Below, piece by piece: positions 26,351 to 36,198 of a stretch of DNA of 64,000 nt; position 1 is the stretch's first letter; each line of letters opens with the position of its first letter. The notes beneath the pieces were generated by a model. It saw only the letters and a list, made by a program, of their open reading frames with translations. It made no database searches and was not told where the DNA came from. This DNA is from Paludibacter sp. (GTDB taxonomy: Bacteria; Bacteroidota; Bacteroidia; Bacteroidales; Paludibacteraceae): assembly GCA_019163375.1 (NCBI GenBank), contig JAFLKK010000007.1:407813-471812 (forward strand), in the 5' to 3' direction. A program made the translations under genes and the position numbers.

Positions 26351-27553
26351 ATGAAAATACTTGTTTTAAACTGCGGCAGTTCGTCAATAAAATACAAATT
26401 GCTGGATATGAATACCAACGAGGAGCTCGGAACAGGAGCTGTTGAAAAAATCGGCATGAAAGGTTCGTTTCTGAAACATACACGCCGTGATGGTCAGAAA
26501 GTTCTGCTTAAAGGCGAGATATTGGAACACCAACTCGGTATTGAATATATTCTGGGTATCTTATCCAGCGCCAAGCACGGCGCCATTAGCTCATTCGACG
26601 AAATTAACGGTGTGGGACACCGCATCGTTCATGGTGGTGAAAAGTTCAACTCCAGTATGTTGATTACAGATGAGGTTATTCAAAAAATCACTGAATGCAT
26701 CGAAATTGCCCCGCTGCACAACCCACCCAATTTGGCTGGTATAAAGGCCATTACAGAACTTTTACCATCTGTTCCACAGGTAGCAGTATTTGATACCGCT
26801 TTTCACCAAACAATGCCCGACCACGCTTACATGTACGGAATTCCTTATTCTTTGTACAAAAAATATGGCATCCGGCGCTATGGTTTCCATGGAACAAGCC
26901 ATCGGTATGTATCACGCCGTGCTGCCGAATTTTTGGGACTCGACTACAACAATTCGCGTATTATTGTAGCCCACCTGGGCAACGGAGCATCTATTTGCGC
27001 TATCAAAAATGGTAAATCTATTGACACTTCGATGGGCTTCACGCCAATAGAAGGATTAATGATGGGAACTCGCTCGGGAGATGTAGATCTGGGCGTAGTT
27101 ACTTTCCTTATGGAAAAAGAAATGATCGGCTCGTCTTCTGTTTCGACGCTGTTCAACAAGCATAGCGGGGTGCTGGGCATTTCCGGAATATCGTCGGACA
27201 TGCGAGATGTGGAAAAAGCGAAGGGTGAAGGAAACGAACGTGCCCGACTAGCATGGGATATGTACGAATACAAAGTGATGAAATACATTTCGGCATATAT
27301 CGGCGTTCTTAATGGCGTGGATGCCATTGTATTTACCGGTGGAATTGGCGAAAATCAGTCAGAAACACGCGAGTATGTAGGCAAGCATCTGATCTATCTT
27401 GGTGCAAAAATGGACTTCGAATTAAACAAAGCTACACGAAGTAAAGAAATGCTGCTGAGCACTCCGGAGTCCACCGTAAACATTTGTGTAATTCCTACAG
27501 ATGAGGAATTTATGATTGCTGCAGACACGCAGGAAATCGTTCAATACTTATAG
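26351..27553 (+). CDS. ackA: Acetate kinase, copy 3 of 3
   Basis: The 400-residue product is a full acetate kinase with motifs HRIVHGGEKF, GFHGTSHRYVSRRAAEF, AHLGNGASICAIKNG, GTRSGDVDLG and FTGGIGENQSE. It is close to copy 2 over its whole length and differs mainly near the C-terminus. It is flanked by terminators on both sides and so is independently transcribed. One copy may prefer a different short acyl phosphate such as propionyl phosphate; sequence alone cannot say. Confidence 0.95.
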   Translation: MKILVLNCGSSSIKYKLLDMNTNEELGTGAVEKIGMKGSFLKHTRRDGQKVLLKGEILEHQLGIEYILGILSSAKHGAISSFDEINGVGHRIVHGGEKFNSSMLITDEVIQKITECIEIAPLHNPPNLAGIKAITELLPSVPQVAVFDTAFHQTMPDHAYMYGIPYSLYKKYGIRRYGFHGTSHRYVSRRAAEFLGLDYNNSRIIVAHLGNGASICAIKNGKSIDTSMGFTPIEGLMMGTRSGDVDLGVVTFLMEKEMIGSSSVSTLFNKHSGVLGISGISSDMRDVEKAKGEGNERARLAWDMYEYKVMKYISAYIGVLNGVDAIVFTGGIGENQSETREYVGKHLIYLGAKMDFELNKATRSKEMLLSTPESTVNICVIPTDEEFMIAADTQEIVQYL

Positions 27554-27568
27554 TCAACCAACTTTCAT

Positions 27569-27611
27569 AAAAAATGCTCAACACCAAAAATCGTGTTGAG
27601 CATTTTTTTTA
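27569..27611. terminator. Bidirectional terminator between ackA copy 3 and the lolE-type gene
   Basis: An 11-bp stem ATGCTCAACAC / GTGTTGAGCAT has eight Ts on the plus side and six Ts on the minus side. It can stop both convergent transcripts. Confidence 0.88.
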
Positions 27612-27634
27612 TCTCTATAAATTTATCAAGTCTC

Positions 27635-28900
27635 CTATTCAGATAACTTCTCCTTCGTTTGAATATATCTAACCGGATAATAGGCAGCAAGAAATCCCAT
27701 AGCAAGAACAGTTACAAATACAAGTAGCATGTCCGTAAAATTAGCTACCACAGGGTAAGCATCCACCACATAACCCGCTCCCAGTTTCAGAAAACCAAAA
27801 TGCTCCTGAAGCAAACACAACACACCCCCCAGACCTATACCCACCAACGCACCAACAGCGGAGATCAGCCAACCCTCGAACAGAAAAATTCGTTTTATCA
27901 GTTGGTTATTTGCACCTAAACTTCGAAGTGTCTCAATATCAGCTTTTTTATCAATGATAAGCATCGAAAGCGAACCTATAATATTAAAACTGGCTATCAA
28001 CAAAATAAAACACAAAATAAGATAGGTTATCCATTTCTCTATAATCATTATTTTGAAAAAACTCTCTTGCTGTTCATACCGGTTTTTGACCTGATACTTT
28101 TCACCAAGAATGTTTTTAATCTGACTCTGCACAACTTCATTATCCGCACCGGCAGCCAGCTTTAACTCTATCGCCGTAACTTTTGCCTTCTCGTATTCAA
28201 ACAAGTCGCGCGCTAAATCTATTGATACCAACACATAATGGTCATCGTACTGCAATTGTTGCACTGCAAAAATTCCCGAAACAAACGTTCCCACCTGATT
28301 AAAACTATTCTCGGGGCGAAGCAGATTGATTTTGGAACTTCTACGAGGCGCATAAATGAGCAACGGATCGATAAATTGTGCTCCCAAGCCCAAAATACTG
28401 GCCACGCCTAAACCCGGAACAGCACGCTGAAAAGCGCCGTCGTAAAGTAGAAATTTACCATCGTACATGATGCTGTCAATTCGTGTCATTTTCTGAAAAT
28501 CAGAACTAACTCCTTTCACAGTGGCCGGCATTACCTTATCTTTAAACCGCAGCAACGCATTTTCCTCAATCACTTCGGTAAAATAAACCACCGATTTCAG
28601 TTTACGAACCTGACCCAGTTCCGACGAGTTCACATCGAAAGTCTTACCTTGAGACAGGGTAATTTTCAAGTCGGGATCAAAAGCCGAAAACATGTCACTA
28701 ATCAGCGATTCGAAGCCATTAAACACCGATAATACACACACCAAGGCCATGGTGCCAATAGCCACACCCGATGCTGAAATACCCGATATGATATTTATTG
28801 CATTGTGCGACTTTTTGGAAAACAAGTACCGACGAGCTATCCTAAACGAAAAGGACAGTCCGCTAAACGGGTGTTGAGATGGTGAATCGTGTGTAGACAT
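27635..28900 (-). CDS. FtsX-like ABC transporter permease (LolC/LolE family)
   Basis: The 421-residue product has the LolC/E layout. An N-terminal helix (IISGISASGVAIGTMALVCVLSVFNGFE) is followed by a large periplasmic domain (about 70-270). Three C-terminal helices follow, with SLSMLIIDKKADIETLRSLGANNQLIKRIFLFEGWLIS. This segment is typical of lipoprotein-releasing permeases, which move lipoproteins from the inner membrane to LolA. It follows rbfA by 18 bp in a probable cysS-rbfA-permease operon. Confidence 0.88.
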   Translation of the reverse strand: MSTHDSPSQHPFSGLSFSFRIARRYLFSKKSHNAINIISGISASGVAIGTMALVCVLSVFNGFESLISDMFSAFDPDLKITLSQGKTFDVNSSELGQVRKLKSVVYFTEVIEENALLRFKDKVMPATVKGVSSDFQKMTRIDSIMYDGKFLLYDGAFQRAVPGLGVASILGLGAQFIDPLLIYAPRRSSKINLLRPENSFNQVGTFVSGIFAVQQLQYDDHYVLVSIDLARDLFEYEKAKVTAIELKLAAGADNEVVQSQIKNILGEKYQVKNRYEQQESFFKIMIIEKWITYLILCFILLIASFNIIGSLSMLIIDKKADIETLRSLGANNQLIKRIFLFEGWLISAVGALVGIGLGGVLCLLQEHFGFLKLGAGYVVDAYPVVANFTDMLLVFVTVLAMGFLAAYYPVRYIQTKEKLSE

Positions 28901-28918
28901 CTAAAATTGAATTCGGGG

Positions 28919-29299
28919 CTAGTCCAGTTCGATTACTTCGCCTTCTTTCAATGGTGATGGCGGATCGCTTTTCAACAAATTATCAATATTTTCGAGATAA
29001 TCCAATGAATCATCCACATGGAAATATAAAGCCGGTACAATTCGCAATTGATGACGAACCCGTTTGCCTAAGTCGAAACGAATTGCGCGCGTATCTTCCT
29101 GAACACGTGCCAATACCCCAGCCGATTTATCACTTGGAAAAATACTCAAATGCGTGTGAGCCACTCCTAAATCGGGACTAATGCGCACTGTTGTCACTGT
29201 GATTAACGTTCCTTGCAATTCGCGAGCATACAACAAAAAGATTTCTCCTAACTCTTTCTGCAACATCCTCGATATTTTTTGTTGTCTTGTTGTTTCCAT
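28919..29299 (-). CDS. rbfA: Ribosome-binding factor A
   Basis: RbfA assists maturation of the 30S subunit. The 126-residue product begins TTRQQKISRMLQKELGEIF and has a KH-like core (ITVTTVRISPDLGVAHTHLSIFP). It includes RKVRHQLRI-like FDLGKRVRHQLRIVPALYFHVDDSLDYLENIDNLL. Length and order (after cysS, before a lolE-type gene) are as expected. Confidence 0.93.
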   Translation of the reverse strand: METTRQQKISRMLQKELGEIFLLYARELQGTLITVTTVRISPDLGVAHTHLSIFPSDKSAGVLARVQEDTRAIRFDLGKRVRHQLRIVPALYFHVDDSLDYLENIDNLLKSDPPSPLKEGEVIELD

Positions 29300-29343
29300 A
29301 TTTATAGTCTTATTATTTTTTAAAATTAAGAATTGATATCACA

Positions 29344-30810
29344 TCAAATCTTCCACTCAAATCCGTCCTTTGTGTCTTTTATCTCAAAGCCCAAAGCAGT
29401 TAATTCATTGCGAATTTTATCGCTGGTTGCCCAGTCTTTATTTTGTTTGGCCTCAAGACGCATATTAAGTAACAAATCTATCGCCTTTTTGTAAGCTTCA
29501 TTGCCCGAACCGGCCTCATTTTCGGCTTTTAACCCGAGCAAGTCTTCGATAAACAAGCTAAAAACAGCTTTCAACTCACCCAAATCGGCGCTAGAAATAG
29601 TTTCCTTGCCATCGTGTACCAAATTGATAGCTTTCAGGGCATCAAATAAATAGGATATCACTATCGGGGTATTCAAATCATCACTCATAGCCTCTTCACA
29701 TTTATCGCGAAGCCCGGCAGTTTCGACAGATGAAGTGGCTGAAGCAGCTAATTTCTGTAAGCGTGCATAACCCTCCATCAAGCGACTCAACCCTTTTTCG
29801 GAAGCCTCCAGCGCAGCACTGCTAAAATCTACCGTGCTACGATAGTGTGCTTGTAAAATAAAGAACCGCACCGTCATTGGGCTGAATGCCTGTGTCAATA
29901 ACGGATGATTACCTGTAAAGAACTCTTCTAAAGTGATAAAATTACCCAACGATTTTCCCATCTTTTGTCCGTTGATGGTAATCATATTGTTGTGCATCCA
30001 GTATTTCACCGTTTCCTTACCAAGTGCAGCAGTCGATTGAGCTATTTCGCATTCGTGGTGCGGGAACATTAAATCCATACCACCACCATGAATATCAAAC
30101 TGTTCGCCGAGATATTTTGTTCCCATAGCCGAACATTCCAGATGCCAACCCGGGAAACCCAAACTCCAGGGCGCTTTCCAACGCATGATGTGCTCCGGTG
30201 ATGCTTTTTTCCAAAGTGCAAAATCCACACTGCGACGCTTTTCGGATTGTCCGTCGAGTTCGCGGGTGGTTTCGAGCATATCTTCCACATTTCGACCGGA
30301 AAGTTTACCATAATTGTGCTTTAAGTTGTATTTCTCAACGTCAAAATACACCGAACCTTCACTCACGTAGGCAAAACCGGCGTCAAGTATTTTTTGCACA
30401 AAATCAATTTGCTCCATGATATGTCCCGACGCATGCGGCTCAATGCTTGGTGGCAAAATATTGAGCATTTCCATGGCTTTGTGATAACGATTCACGTAAT
30501 ACTGAACCACTTCCATTGGTTCCACTTCATCCAGCCTTGCTTTTTTGGCTACTTTATCCTCACCACTGTCAGCATCATTTTCCAAATGCCCAACATCGGT
30601 AATATTACGTACATACCGCACTTTGTAGCCAATGTGCGTAAGGTAACGAAACAAAATGTCGAACGTAATGGCAGGACGTGCATGCCCCAAGTGACCATCG
30701 CCGTATACTGTTGGTCCGCAAACGTACATCCCCACTTTATTTGCGTGAAGCGGTACAAATTCTTCTTTTTTGCGACTTAATGTGTTGTAAATAGATAATT
30801 TATGTTCCAT
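29344..30810 (-). CDS. cysS: Cysteine--tRNA ligase
   Basis: This class I synthetase charges tRNA-Cys. The 488-residue product has the zinc-ligand Cys in MYVCGPTVY, the HIGH-like [13 protein letters not shown], the zinc site residues in WHLECSAMG and HHECEIAQS, and the KMSKS-like [10 protein letters not shown]. Length is normal. It begins the minus-strand cysS-rbfA-permease set. Confidence 0.97.
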   Translation of the reverse strand: MEHKLSIYNTLSRKKEEFVPLHANKVGMYVCGPTVYGDGHLGHARPAITFDILFRYLTHIGYKVRYVRNITDVGHLENDADSGEDKVAKKARLDEVEPMEVVQYYVNRYHKAMEMLNILPPSIEPHASGHIMEQIDFVQKILDAGFAYVSEGSVYFDVEKYNLKHNYGKLSGRNVEDMLETTRELDGQSEKRRSVDFALWKKASPEHIMRWKAPWSLGFPGWHLECSAMGTKYLGEQFDIHGGGMDLMFPHHECEIAQSTAALGKETVKYWMHNNMITINGQKMGKSLGNFITLEEFFTGNHPLLTQAFSPMTVRFFILQAHYRSTVDFSSAALEASEKGLSRLMEGYARLQKLAASATSSVETAGLRDKCEEAMSDDLNTPIVISYLFDALKAINLVHDGKETISSADLGELKAVFSLFIEDLLGLKAENEAGSGNEAYKKAIDLLLNMRLEAKQNKDWATSDKIRNELTALGFEIKDTKDGFEWKI

Positions 30811-30909
30811 AAACTCCTAATCCCCAAAGGGAACGTTAAATTAGTATCGTTTATAAATTTCAGTTAGTGCTAAGACCAATTACTTGCCCTTTTGCTCTTA
30901 CTCCTTCTT

Positions 30910-31641
30910 TTAAGCAATTCCCCTTTGTTTTTTCAATTCTTCATAGGCCTCATTCACAGAGCGAAATTTCTCTGTAGCCGATTTTTTTACATCATCCCCC
31001 AGCTCATTTACTAAATCAGGGTGATACTTCTTGGCCATGCGACGGTAAGCTTTTTTAATCTCATCGTTGGTTGCAGATGGTTCAATTTCCAGCGATTTGT
31101 ATGCCCAATCACGGTCGACCGTTTTCATATACGGTGCTTTTATGGACTCAAAATCGAGACGGTCGATTCGGAAAATACTTGAAATTCGCTGAATGGTAGC
31201 CAACTCGGAAGCAACCACTTCTCCATCAGCATAAGCAATATTGAACAACAAGTGAAGCAATTCAAGTTTAGACGAATAGTTCATGTGTTGCCCTATTTGA
31301 GCCGCCACTTCAGTTTCATTTATATTCTGATCCAGCAGACCTTTCAGTATTTGTAATGCTTCGAGTGCACCTTGTTCGCCAAAATTTGCCACTAAAAACT
31401 TCTTTACAACAGCCAATTCGGATTTATGAACTTTCCCATCAGCCTTCATAATACAAGCGACAAGCACCAATAAACTCATTTTAAAATCGCCTTCGGCAGT
31501 ATTTCCGGTGCTTACATTTCTTGAGGTTGTAGCTGATCCATCGAACATTGAGCCAACAGCAAAACCAATTAATGCTCCCACTGGGCCACCTAAAGCCCAA
31601 AAACCGACACCTGCTCCTATCCATTTTGCAAAATTTCCCAT
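30910..31641 (-). CDS. TerB-like and J-domain co-chaperone (DjlA-like)
   Basis: The N-terminal segment [34 protein letters not shown] is glycine-rich and hydrophobic, suggesting membrane association. Residues about 50-165 resemble a TerB domain ([20 protein letters not shown], then [23 protein letters not shown]). The C-terminus is a J domain with [13 protein letters not shown], including the HPD triad that stimulates DnaK. The ATG at 31641 is preferred over an upstream in-frame ATG at 31704, because only this choice starts at the DjlA-like membrane segment. Confidence 0.87.
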   Translation of the reverse strand: MGNFAKWIGAGVGFWALGGPVGALIGFAVGSMFDGSATTSRNVSTGNTAEGDFKMSLLVLVACIMKADGKVHKSELAVVKKFLVANFGEQGALEALQILKGLLDQNINETEVAAQIGQHMNYSSKLELLHLLFNIAYADGEVVASELATIQRISSIFRIDRLDFESIKAPYMKTVDRDWAYKSLEIEPSATNDEIKKAYRRMAKKYHPDLVNELGDDVKKSATEKFRSVNEAYEELKKQRGIA

Positions 31642-31778
31642 AAAGACTTTAAATTGAAATGATTTTTGGACGACAAAGATACTAAAATTGTGGCAATTTG
31701 GCAATTAGAAATTTGTGTAACACGAACTTAAACAATGACAATAAAAACATGATTTCGGTTTGTCGGGGGCAAAATTAC

Positions 31779-31818
31779 AAAAGCGATTGAAGTTCATTGC
31801 TGAAGATCAATCGCTTTT
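31779..31818 (-). terminator. Terminator after tRNA-Gln(CUG)
   Basis: A 12-bp inverted repeat AAAAGCGATTGA / TCAATCGCTTTT lies directly downstream of the tRNA on the minus strand and ends in Ts. Confidence 0.75.
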
Positions 31819-31827
31819 TAGTCATTG

Positions 31828-31898
31828 TTGTCTCACCAGGGTTCGAACCTGGACAGGCAGATTCAGAAACTGCAGTGCTACCATTACACCATGAGACA
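31828..31898 (-). tRNA. tRNA-Gln, anticodon CUG
   Basis: The minus strand folds as a 71-nt tRNA without encoded CCA. It has acceptor stem TGTCTCA / TGAGACA with discriminator A, D-arm GTGTAATGGTAGCAC, anticodon loop TTCTGAA (anticodon CTG) and T-arm CCAGG TTCGAAC CTGG. It closely matches the neighbour at 32003-32073. Confidence 0.93.
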
Positions 31899-31953
31899 AT
31901 TATTATTGCAAAATTACAAAAAATATTTATAAAATCCAAGCATCAGCACACAT

Positions 31954-31994
31954 AAAAAAAGCGGTTGAAACTCATTTCTGAATTTCAACCGCTT
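31954..31994 (-). terminator. Terminator after tRNA-Gln(UUG)
   Basis: A 12-bp stem AAGCGGTTGAAA / TTTCAACCGCTT is followed on the minus strand by a seven-T run. It lies between the two tRNA genes, so the downstream tRNA would be transcribed only by read-through or its own promoter. Confidence 0.85.
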
Positions 31995-32002
31995 TTGGTT
32001 GG

Positions 32003-32073
32003 TTGTCTCACCAAGATTCGAACTTGGACAGGCAGAACCAAAAACTGCAGTGCTACCATTACACCATGAGACA
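32003..32073 (-). tRNA. tRNA-Gln, anticodon UUG
   Basis: This 71-nt minus-strand tRNA has the same acceptor stem, D-arm and variable region as the CUG gene. Its anticodon loop is TTTTGGT (anticodon TTG) and its T-arm CCAAG TTCGAAT CTTGG. The pair looks like a tandem duplication followed by anticodon divergence. A canonical promoter lies upstream at 32102-32133. Confidence 0.93.
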
Positions 32074-32101
32074 ATCATTGGGCTTTATTTCTAAAGCGGT
32101 G

Positions 32102-32133
32102 CAAAGATACAATTGTTTTTCTTTTTGGCAAAA
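32102..32133 (-). promoter_or_regulatory. Promoter of the tRNA-Gln pair
   Basis: On the minus strand TTTTG (32129-32133), a 19-bp spacer and TATCTTTG (32102-32109) form a near-perfect Bacteroidota promoter 28 bp before the tRNA. Confidence 0.85.
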
Positions 32134-32171
32134 CAATTTTGGAAATTAATTCCTTAATTCTTCGATTCGTA

Positions 32172-33464
32172 CTACTCTGCAGTCAACAAATAATAGTTCT
32201 TTTTTCCTTTTTGAACCAATAAATATTTGCTATTGAGGAGCTTTGAGCCATCAAGCACTTCGTCCTGATTTTCTAATTTTTCTTTGTTTATACTTACTCC
32301 ACCCGACTGAACCAGCTTGCGCATCTCCCCTTTTGAAGGAAAAACTGCCGCTGCATCGGTCAACAAGTCGATTGCCTTAACACCTTTTTCCAATTCTTCC
32401 TTCGAAATCTTGAATTGTGGAACGCCATCGAACACAGCAAGAAGCGTTTCTTCGTCTAATTTCTTCAATGCATCCGATGTAGAATTACCAAATAATATGT
32501 TCGAAGCATCCACCGCAGCATGATAATCTTCTTCGGAGTGAACCATAACGGTTACTTCCTGCGCCAATCTTTTTTGGAGCAAACGCAAATGTGGAGCTTG
32601 CGCGTGTTCGGCTATCAAAGCATCAATTTCTTCTTTATCGATAGCTGTAAAAATTTTTATATATTTTTCGGCATCGGCATCACTCACATTTAACCAAAAC
32701 TGGAAAAATTTATACGGCGACGTATAACGACGATCCAACCATACGTTTCCGCTTTCCGTTTTTCCAAATTTACCGCCATCGGCTTTGGTAATTAACGGGC
32801 AAACCAAAGCAAACGCTTCACCACCTGTTTTACGACGAATAAGTTCGGTACCGGTAGTGATATTTCCCCATTGATCAGAACCACCCATTTGCAACTTGCA
32901 ATTTTTGGCCTGATTCAAATGCAAAAAGTCATAACCCTGCAATAATTGGTAGGAAAACTCAGTAAAAGACAAACCTACATTCGAATCGTTGGCCAGCCTC
33001 TTTTTAACCGACTCCTTCGCCATCATATAATTCACAGTAATGTGCTTACCAATGTCGCGGATGAAATCCAGAAAAGAGTAATCCTTCATCCAATCGTAAT
33101 TATTTACCAGCTCGGCCGCATTGGGCGCATCGCTTGTAAAATCGAGGAATTTCTCCAATTGTGCTTTTAAACAATTTTGATTATGACGCAAAGCAGCTTC
33201 GTCCAACAAATTACGCTCAGCCGATTTGCCCGAAGGATCGCCAATCATACCAGTAGCACCGCCCACCAAAGCAATAGGTTTGTGACCGGCACGCTGAAAA
33301 TGCTTAAGCATCATCACACCTACTAAGTGCCCGATATGTAGCGAATCGGCCGTTGGGTCAATGCCTACATAAGCCGTAGTCATTTCTTTTTTAAGTTGTT
33401 CTTCGGTACCGGGCATCATGGTATGTATCATGCCGCGCCATTGCAATTCTTCAATAAAATTCAT
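32172..33464 (-). CDS. tyrS: Tyrosine--tRNA ligase
   Basis: This class I synthetase charges tRNA-Tyr. The product from the ATG at 33464 has 430 residues. It shows [16 protein letters not shown] (HIGH at 43-46), [18 protein letters not shown], and [13 protein letters not shown] (KMSKS-like). A C-terminal S4-type RNA-binding segment contains [17 protein letters not shown]. The longer open frame to 33521 adds a non-conserved stretch overlapping the promoter, so I reject it. Confidence 0.95.
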   Translation of the reverse strand: MNFIEELQWRGMIHTMMPGTEEQLKKEMTTAYVGIDPTADSLHIGHLVGVMMLKHFQRAGHKPIALVGGATGMIGDPSGKSAERNLLDEAALRHNQNCLKAQLEKFLDFTSDAPNAAELVNNYDWMKDYSFLDFIRDIGKHITVNYMMAKESVKKRLANDSNVGLSFTEFSYQLLQGYDFLHLNQAKNCKLQMGGSDQWGNITTGTELIRRKTGGEAFALVCPLITKADGGKFGKTESGNVWLDRRYTSPYKFFQFWLNVSDADAEKYIKIFTAIDKEEIDALIAEHAQAPHLRLLQKRLAQEVTVMVHSEEDYHAAVDASNILFGNSTSDALKKLDEETLLAVFDGVPQFKISKEELEKGVKAIDLLTDAAAVFPSKGEMRKLVQSGGVSINKEKLENQDEVLDGSKLLNSKYLLVQKGKKNYYLLTAE

Positions 33465-33518
33465 CTGGAAATATATTTTGATTATACGTTTGTTTTCGGT
33501 GTTTTGGATATGAACGCA

Positions 33519-33551
33519 CAAAGATACAACATTTTGAGTTTACGAACAAAA
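33519..33551 (-). promoter_or_regulatory. Promoter of tyrS
   Basis: Minus-strand TTTTG (33547-33551), a 20-bp spacer and TATCTTTG (33519-33526) fit the consensus. The position also supports the downstream ATG at 33464. Confidence 0.8.
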
Positions 33552-33728
33552 CACATTTCAAGGGAACAATTAGACCTAAATAGAAGAAGAATTCACAAAT
33601 AATTTAGTGTATATTTATCCAATACCATCCATTTTGTTTTTATATTGTAATATCTAAAACGAAGTGTATTGATAATTTTTTAGTAATTTCGCTTTTCAAA
33701 AAAAACATTCATCCATCATTTATTTCAA

Positions 33729-34481
33729 ATGAAAAAAACTCTACTGACACTCCTTATCGCGCTTTCGGTCACATCGTGCAGCCATAAAACGTGGTCGATC
33801 CTACAAAGCAGTTCGGTGAAAATTGCCATCGATAGCACGGCGAATGCATTGGCAGATAAAAGCTACAATGCTTACTTGCAGCCATTCAAACAAAAAGTGG
33901 ATGGGCAAATGAATGAAGTAATTGGACAAGCCGCTGAAACCATGAAAGGTCACGCACCCGAAAGTCTGCTGTCTAACATTAGTGCCGATATATACCTGCA
34001 AACTGCTACAGATTTTCAGGGTGAGAACGTAGATATTGCCATCGTAAATCTGGGGGGATTACGCACAGTAGTTCCTGCAGGAGACATTACTGTTCGAAAA
34101 GTTTTCGAACTTATGCCTTTCGAAAACGAATTAGTATTGCTTTGGCTCAAAGGCGATAAGCTGAACGAACTGTTGCAATATTTTGCCGGCATGGGCGGCG
34201 AAGGTGTATCGGGTTTACGCATGGAAATAAAAGATGGTAAGGCCGTAAACATCACCATCAACGACAAACCGCTTGACCCAACCAAGGTTTACAGCATAGT
34301 CACCAATGACTATCTGGCCGGGGGAAATGATAAAATGGTACAGTTGGCACAGGCGGAGAAACGAGTAAATACCGGCATTAAAGTACGAACTATGTTGCTC
34401 AACTACATTAAGAATGAGACAAAAAAAGGAAATAAAATTCAATCGAAACTGGACGGAAGAATAAAAATAATTGACAATTGA
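33729..34481 (+). CDS. Lipoprotein with 5'-nucleotidase C-terminal domain
   Basis: The 250-residue product has a lipoprotein signal (MKKTLLTLLIALSVTSC, predicted acylated Cys 17). The rest matches the substrate-binding C-terminal domain of 5'-nucleotidase/UshA-like enzymes: DIAIVNLGGLRTVVPAGDITVRKVFELMPFENELV, then YSIVTNDYLAGGNDKM. The catalytic metallophosphatase half is the next gene. The two halves probably work together in the periplasm on nucleotides or sugar nucleotides. Confidence 0.87.
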   Translation: MKKTLLTLLIALSVTSCSHKTWSILQSSSVKIAIDSTANALADKSYNAYLQPFKQKVDGQMNEVIGQAAETMKGHAPESLLSNISADIYLQTATDFQGENVDIAIVNLGGLRTVVPAGDITVRKVFELMPFENELVLLWLKGDKLNELLQYFAGMGGEGVSGLRMEIKDGKAVNITINDKPLDPTKVYSIVTNDYLAGGNDKMVQLAQAEKRVNTGIKVRTMLLNYIKNETKKGNKIQSKLDGRIKIIDN

Positions 34482-34500
34482 TAGTTGACAGTTGACAACG
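34474..34500. repeat. AGTTGACA-type intergenic repeat
   Basis: The stretch holds GACAATTGATAGTTGACAGT and then TTGACAAC, in the spacer between the two 5'-nucleotidase halves. It belongs to the family also seen in the nuo operon. Confidence 0.5.
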
Positions 34501-34550
34501 AAAATCAATTTACTAACAGATTCAATCAGAATGAAAATATAACTCAAGAA

Positions 34551-35378
34551 ATGAAAACTAAATATAGATTAATCGCCTTCGCACTCATTATTTCAACGTT
34601 TTCAACGTTGGCACAACAAAAAATAAAACTGGTAATTTTGCATACCAACGACACGCACAGCCAGATTGAGCCAACCGAAAAGTCAACCCTAAAAACGTCA
34701 GACATGGGCGGTTATGCTCGCAGGATGGGTGTAATAAGCAAAATTAGAAGCGAGGAGAAAAACGTGCTTTTGTTTGATGCAGGAGATTACTCGCAAGGAA
34801 CACCTTATTTCAACTTTTACAATGGACGCATCGAAGTTGACGCCATGAACCGCATGAAATACGATGCCATAACGATAGGGAACCATGAGTTCGATAATGG
34901 CGTGGACACATTGGCAAAAGTACTGCGCGATGCACAATTTCCTGTATTAAGCTCCAATTATGGATTAGACAAAACTGCACTTTCAGAGGTGGTTAAACCC
35001 TATCTTATTTTGGAACGTTTTGGGTTACGCATTGGGATTCTAACCACCAATATTGAACCAAAAGGATTGATTATTGAAAACAATTACAAAGGGGTTGAAT
35101 ACAATGACCCGTTTAAAACAGCCAATAAACTATCTAAATTTTTGAAGAAAAAGAAACATTGCGATGTAATTATTTGCCTGTCGCATTTGGGAATAGAAAA
35201 GGATTACCAATTGGCGGAACAATCGCGCAATATAGATGTGATTATAGGCGGCCATTCGCACAGCTTAGTTGAGAATGTCACACGCAAAAATGCGAAAGGA
35301 AAAGCGGTGGTGATTGCTCAAATGGGGAAAAGCGGTTTATATCTGGGAAGGGTAGAATTGGAATTGGAAAAGAAGTAG
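34551..35378 (+). CDS. Metallophosphatase, 5'-nucleotidase catalytic half
   Basis: From the ATG at 34551 the 275-residue product has a signal peptide (KYRLIAFALIISTFSTLAQ). A calcineurin-like metallophosphatase domain follows, with VILHTNDTHSQIEP, LFDAGDYSQGTPYF, AITIGNHEFDNG (GNHE) and VIIGGHSHSLVE (GHSH). These supply the dinuclear metal ligands. It lacks the C-terminal binding domain, which is encoded by the gene upstream. The longer frame from 34485 begins inside an intergenic repeat and is rejected. Confidence 0.9.
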   Translation: MKTKYRLIAFALIISTFSTLAQQKIKLVILHTNDTHSQIEPTEKSTLKTSDMGGYARRMGVISKIRSEEKNVLLFDAGDYSQGTPYFNFYNGRIEVDAMNRMKYDAITIGNHEFDNGVDTLAKVLRDAQFPVLSSNYGLDKTALSEVVKPYLILERFGLRIGILTTNIEPKGLIIENNYKGVEYNDPFKTANKLSKFLKKKKHCDVIICLSHLGIEKDYQLAEQSRNIDVIIGGHSHSLVENVTRKNAKGKAVVIAQMGKSGLYLGRVELELEKK

Positions 35379-35451
35379 CTAAATTTTCACACTTAGGCAC
35401 GATTTTTGTTAATAATAAGATTCTTGAGAACAACAATCAAGATGAGCCATT

Positions 35452-36192
35452 ATGAAAAATTTCCTACCCACATTGTTTATTTTATGCACATCATTCACTT
35501 TTGCGCAAAACACTACTGAGAACACCAGCAAAGATTCAACATTTATCAAACAAGGTTCTTTCGATAACTACGAGATTCTTCCAAATCCGTTTCAAGAGTC
35601 GACCAGCTACCAAACAAGCAGACTTGGCGGAACGGTTTCCCTCGGAATGCTGTCGCCCAACTACGAGCTAAAAGTTCCAACCATCAACCTCCCTCCACTC
35701 ACCTATATTCACTTTCCACATCTGAGCCTCAATGATCATTTGTATAATCAATACTCCATCAACCGTCGAAGCTGGATAAACACAAGCATGTCGTCGACCA
35801 ACTATTATGGTCTGGGAGGAGTTTACACAATTGGCGCAAATCTAAATAGAAAGTTTGGTGAGTTTGGCATTCTAACCGGGGGAGTTTATGCTTCGAAATA
35901 CAATGCCTATAACAACTTTTCAAACAGCACCGGCATTAACGGAAACTTCAAAATCATTCTTACCGACCGAATCAGCCTAAACACCTTTGGGCAATATTCC
36001 ATTGGCGGAAATACAATGGGAATAGCACCGTATTTATCTACACTTTACCCGACGTCTTATTATGGCGGATCACTTGAATTTAAAGTCACCGACAAATGGG
36101 GAATCGTAACCGGCGCTTCGAGCGAATTTGATGTTTTTTCCCGGAAATGGGTGACACGCCCATTTATTATGCCGATATTTTATGGACATTGA
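35452..36192 (+). CDS. Exported protein of unknown function
   Basis: I do not recognise this 246-residue protein. It has a clear signal peptide (KNFLPTLFILCTSFTFAQ). The mature part is rich in aromatic, Gly and Ser residues with alternating beta-like strands (GVYTIGANLNRKFGEFGILTGGVYASKY, SLNTFGQYSIGG), which suggests an outer-membrane or surface beta-sheet protein. It ends only 6 bp from a convergent gene. Confidence 0.7.
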   Translation: MKNFLPTLFILCTSFTFAQNTTENTSKDSTFIKQGSFDNYEILPNPFQESTSYQTSRLGGTVSLGMLSPNYELKVPTINLPPLTYIHFPHLSLNDHLYNQYSINRRSWINTSMSSTNYYGLGGVYTIGANLNRKFGEFGILTGGVYASKYNAYNNFSNSTGINGNFKIILTDRISLNTFGQYSIGGNTMGIAPYLSTLYPTSYYGGSLEFKVTDKWGIVTGASSEFDVFSRKWVTRPFIMPIFYGH

Positions 36193-36198
36193 GCGAGC

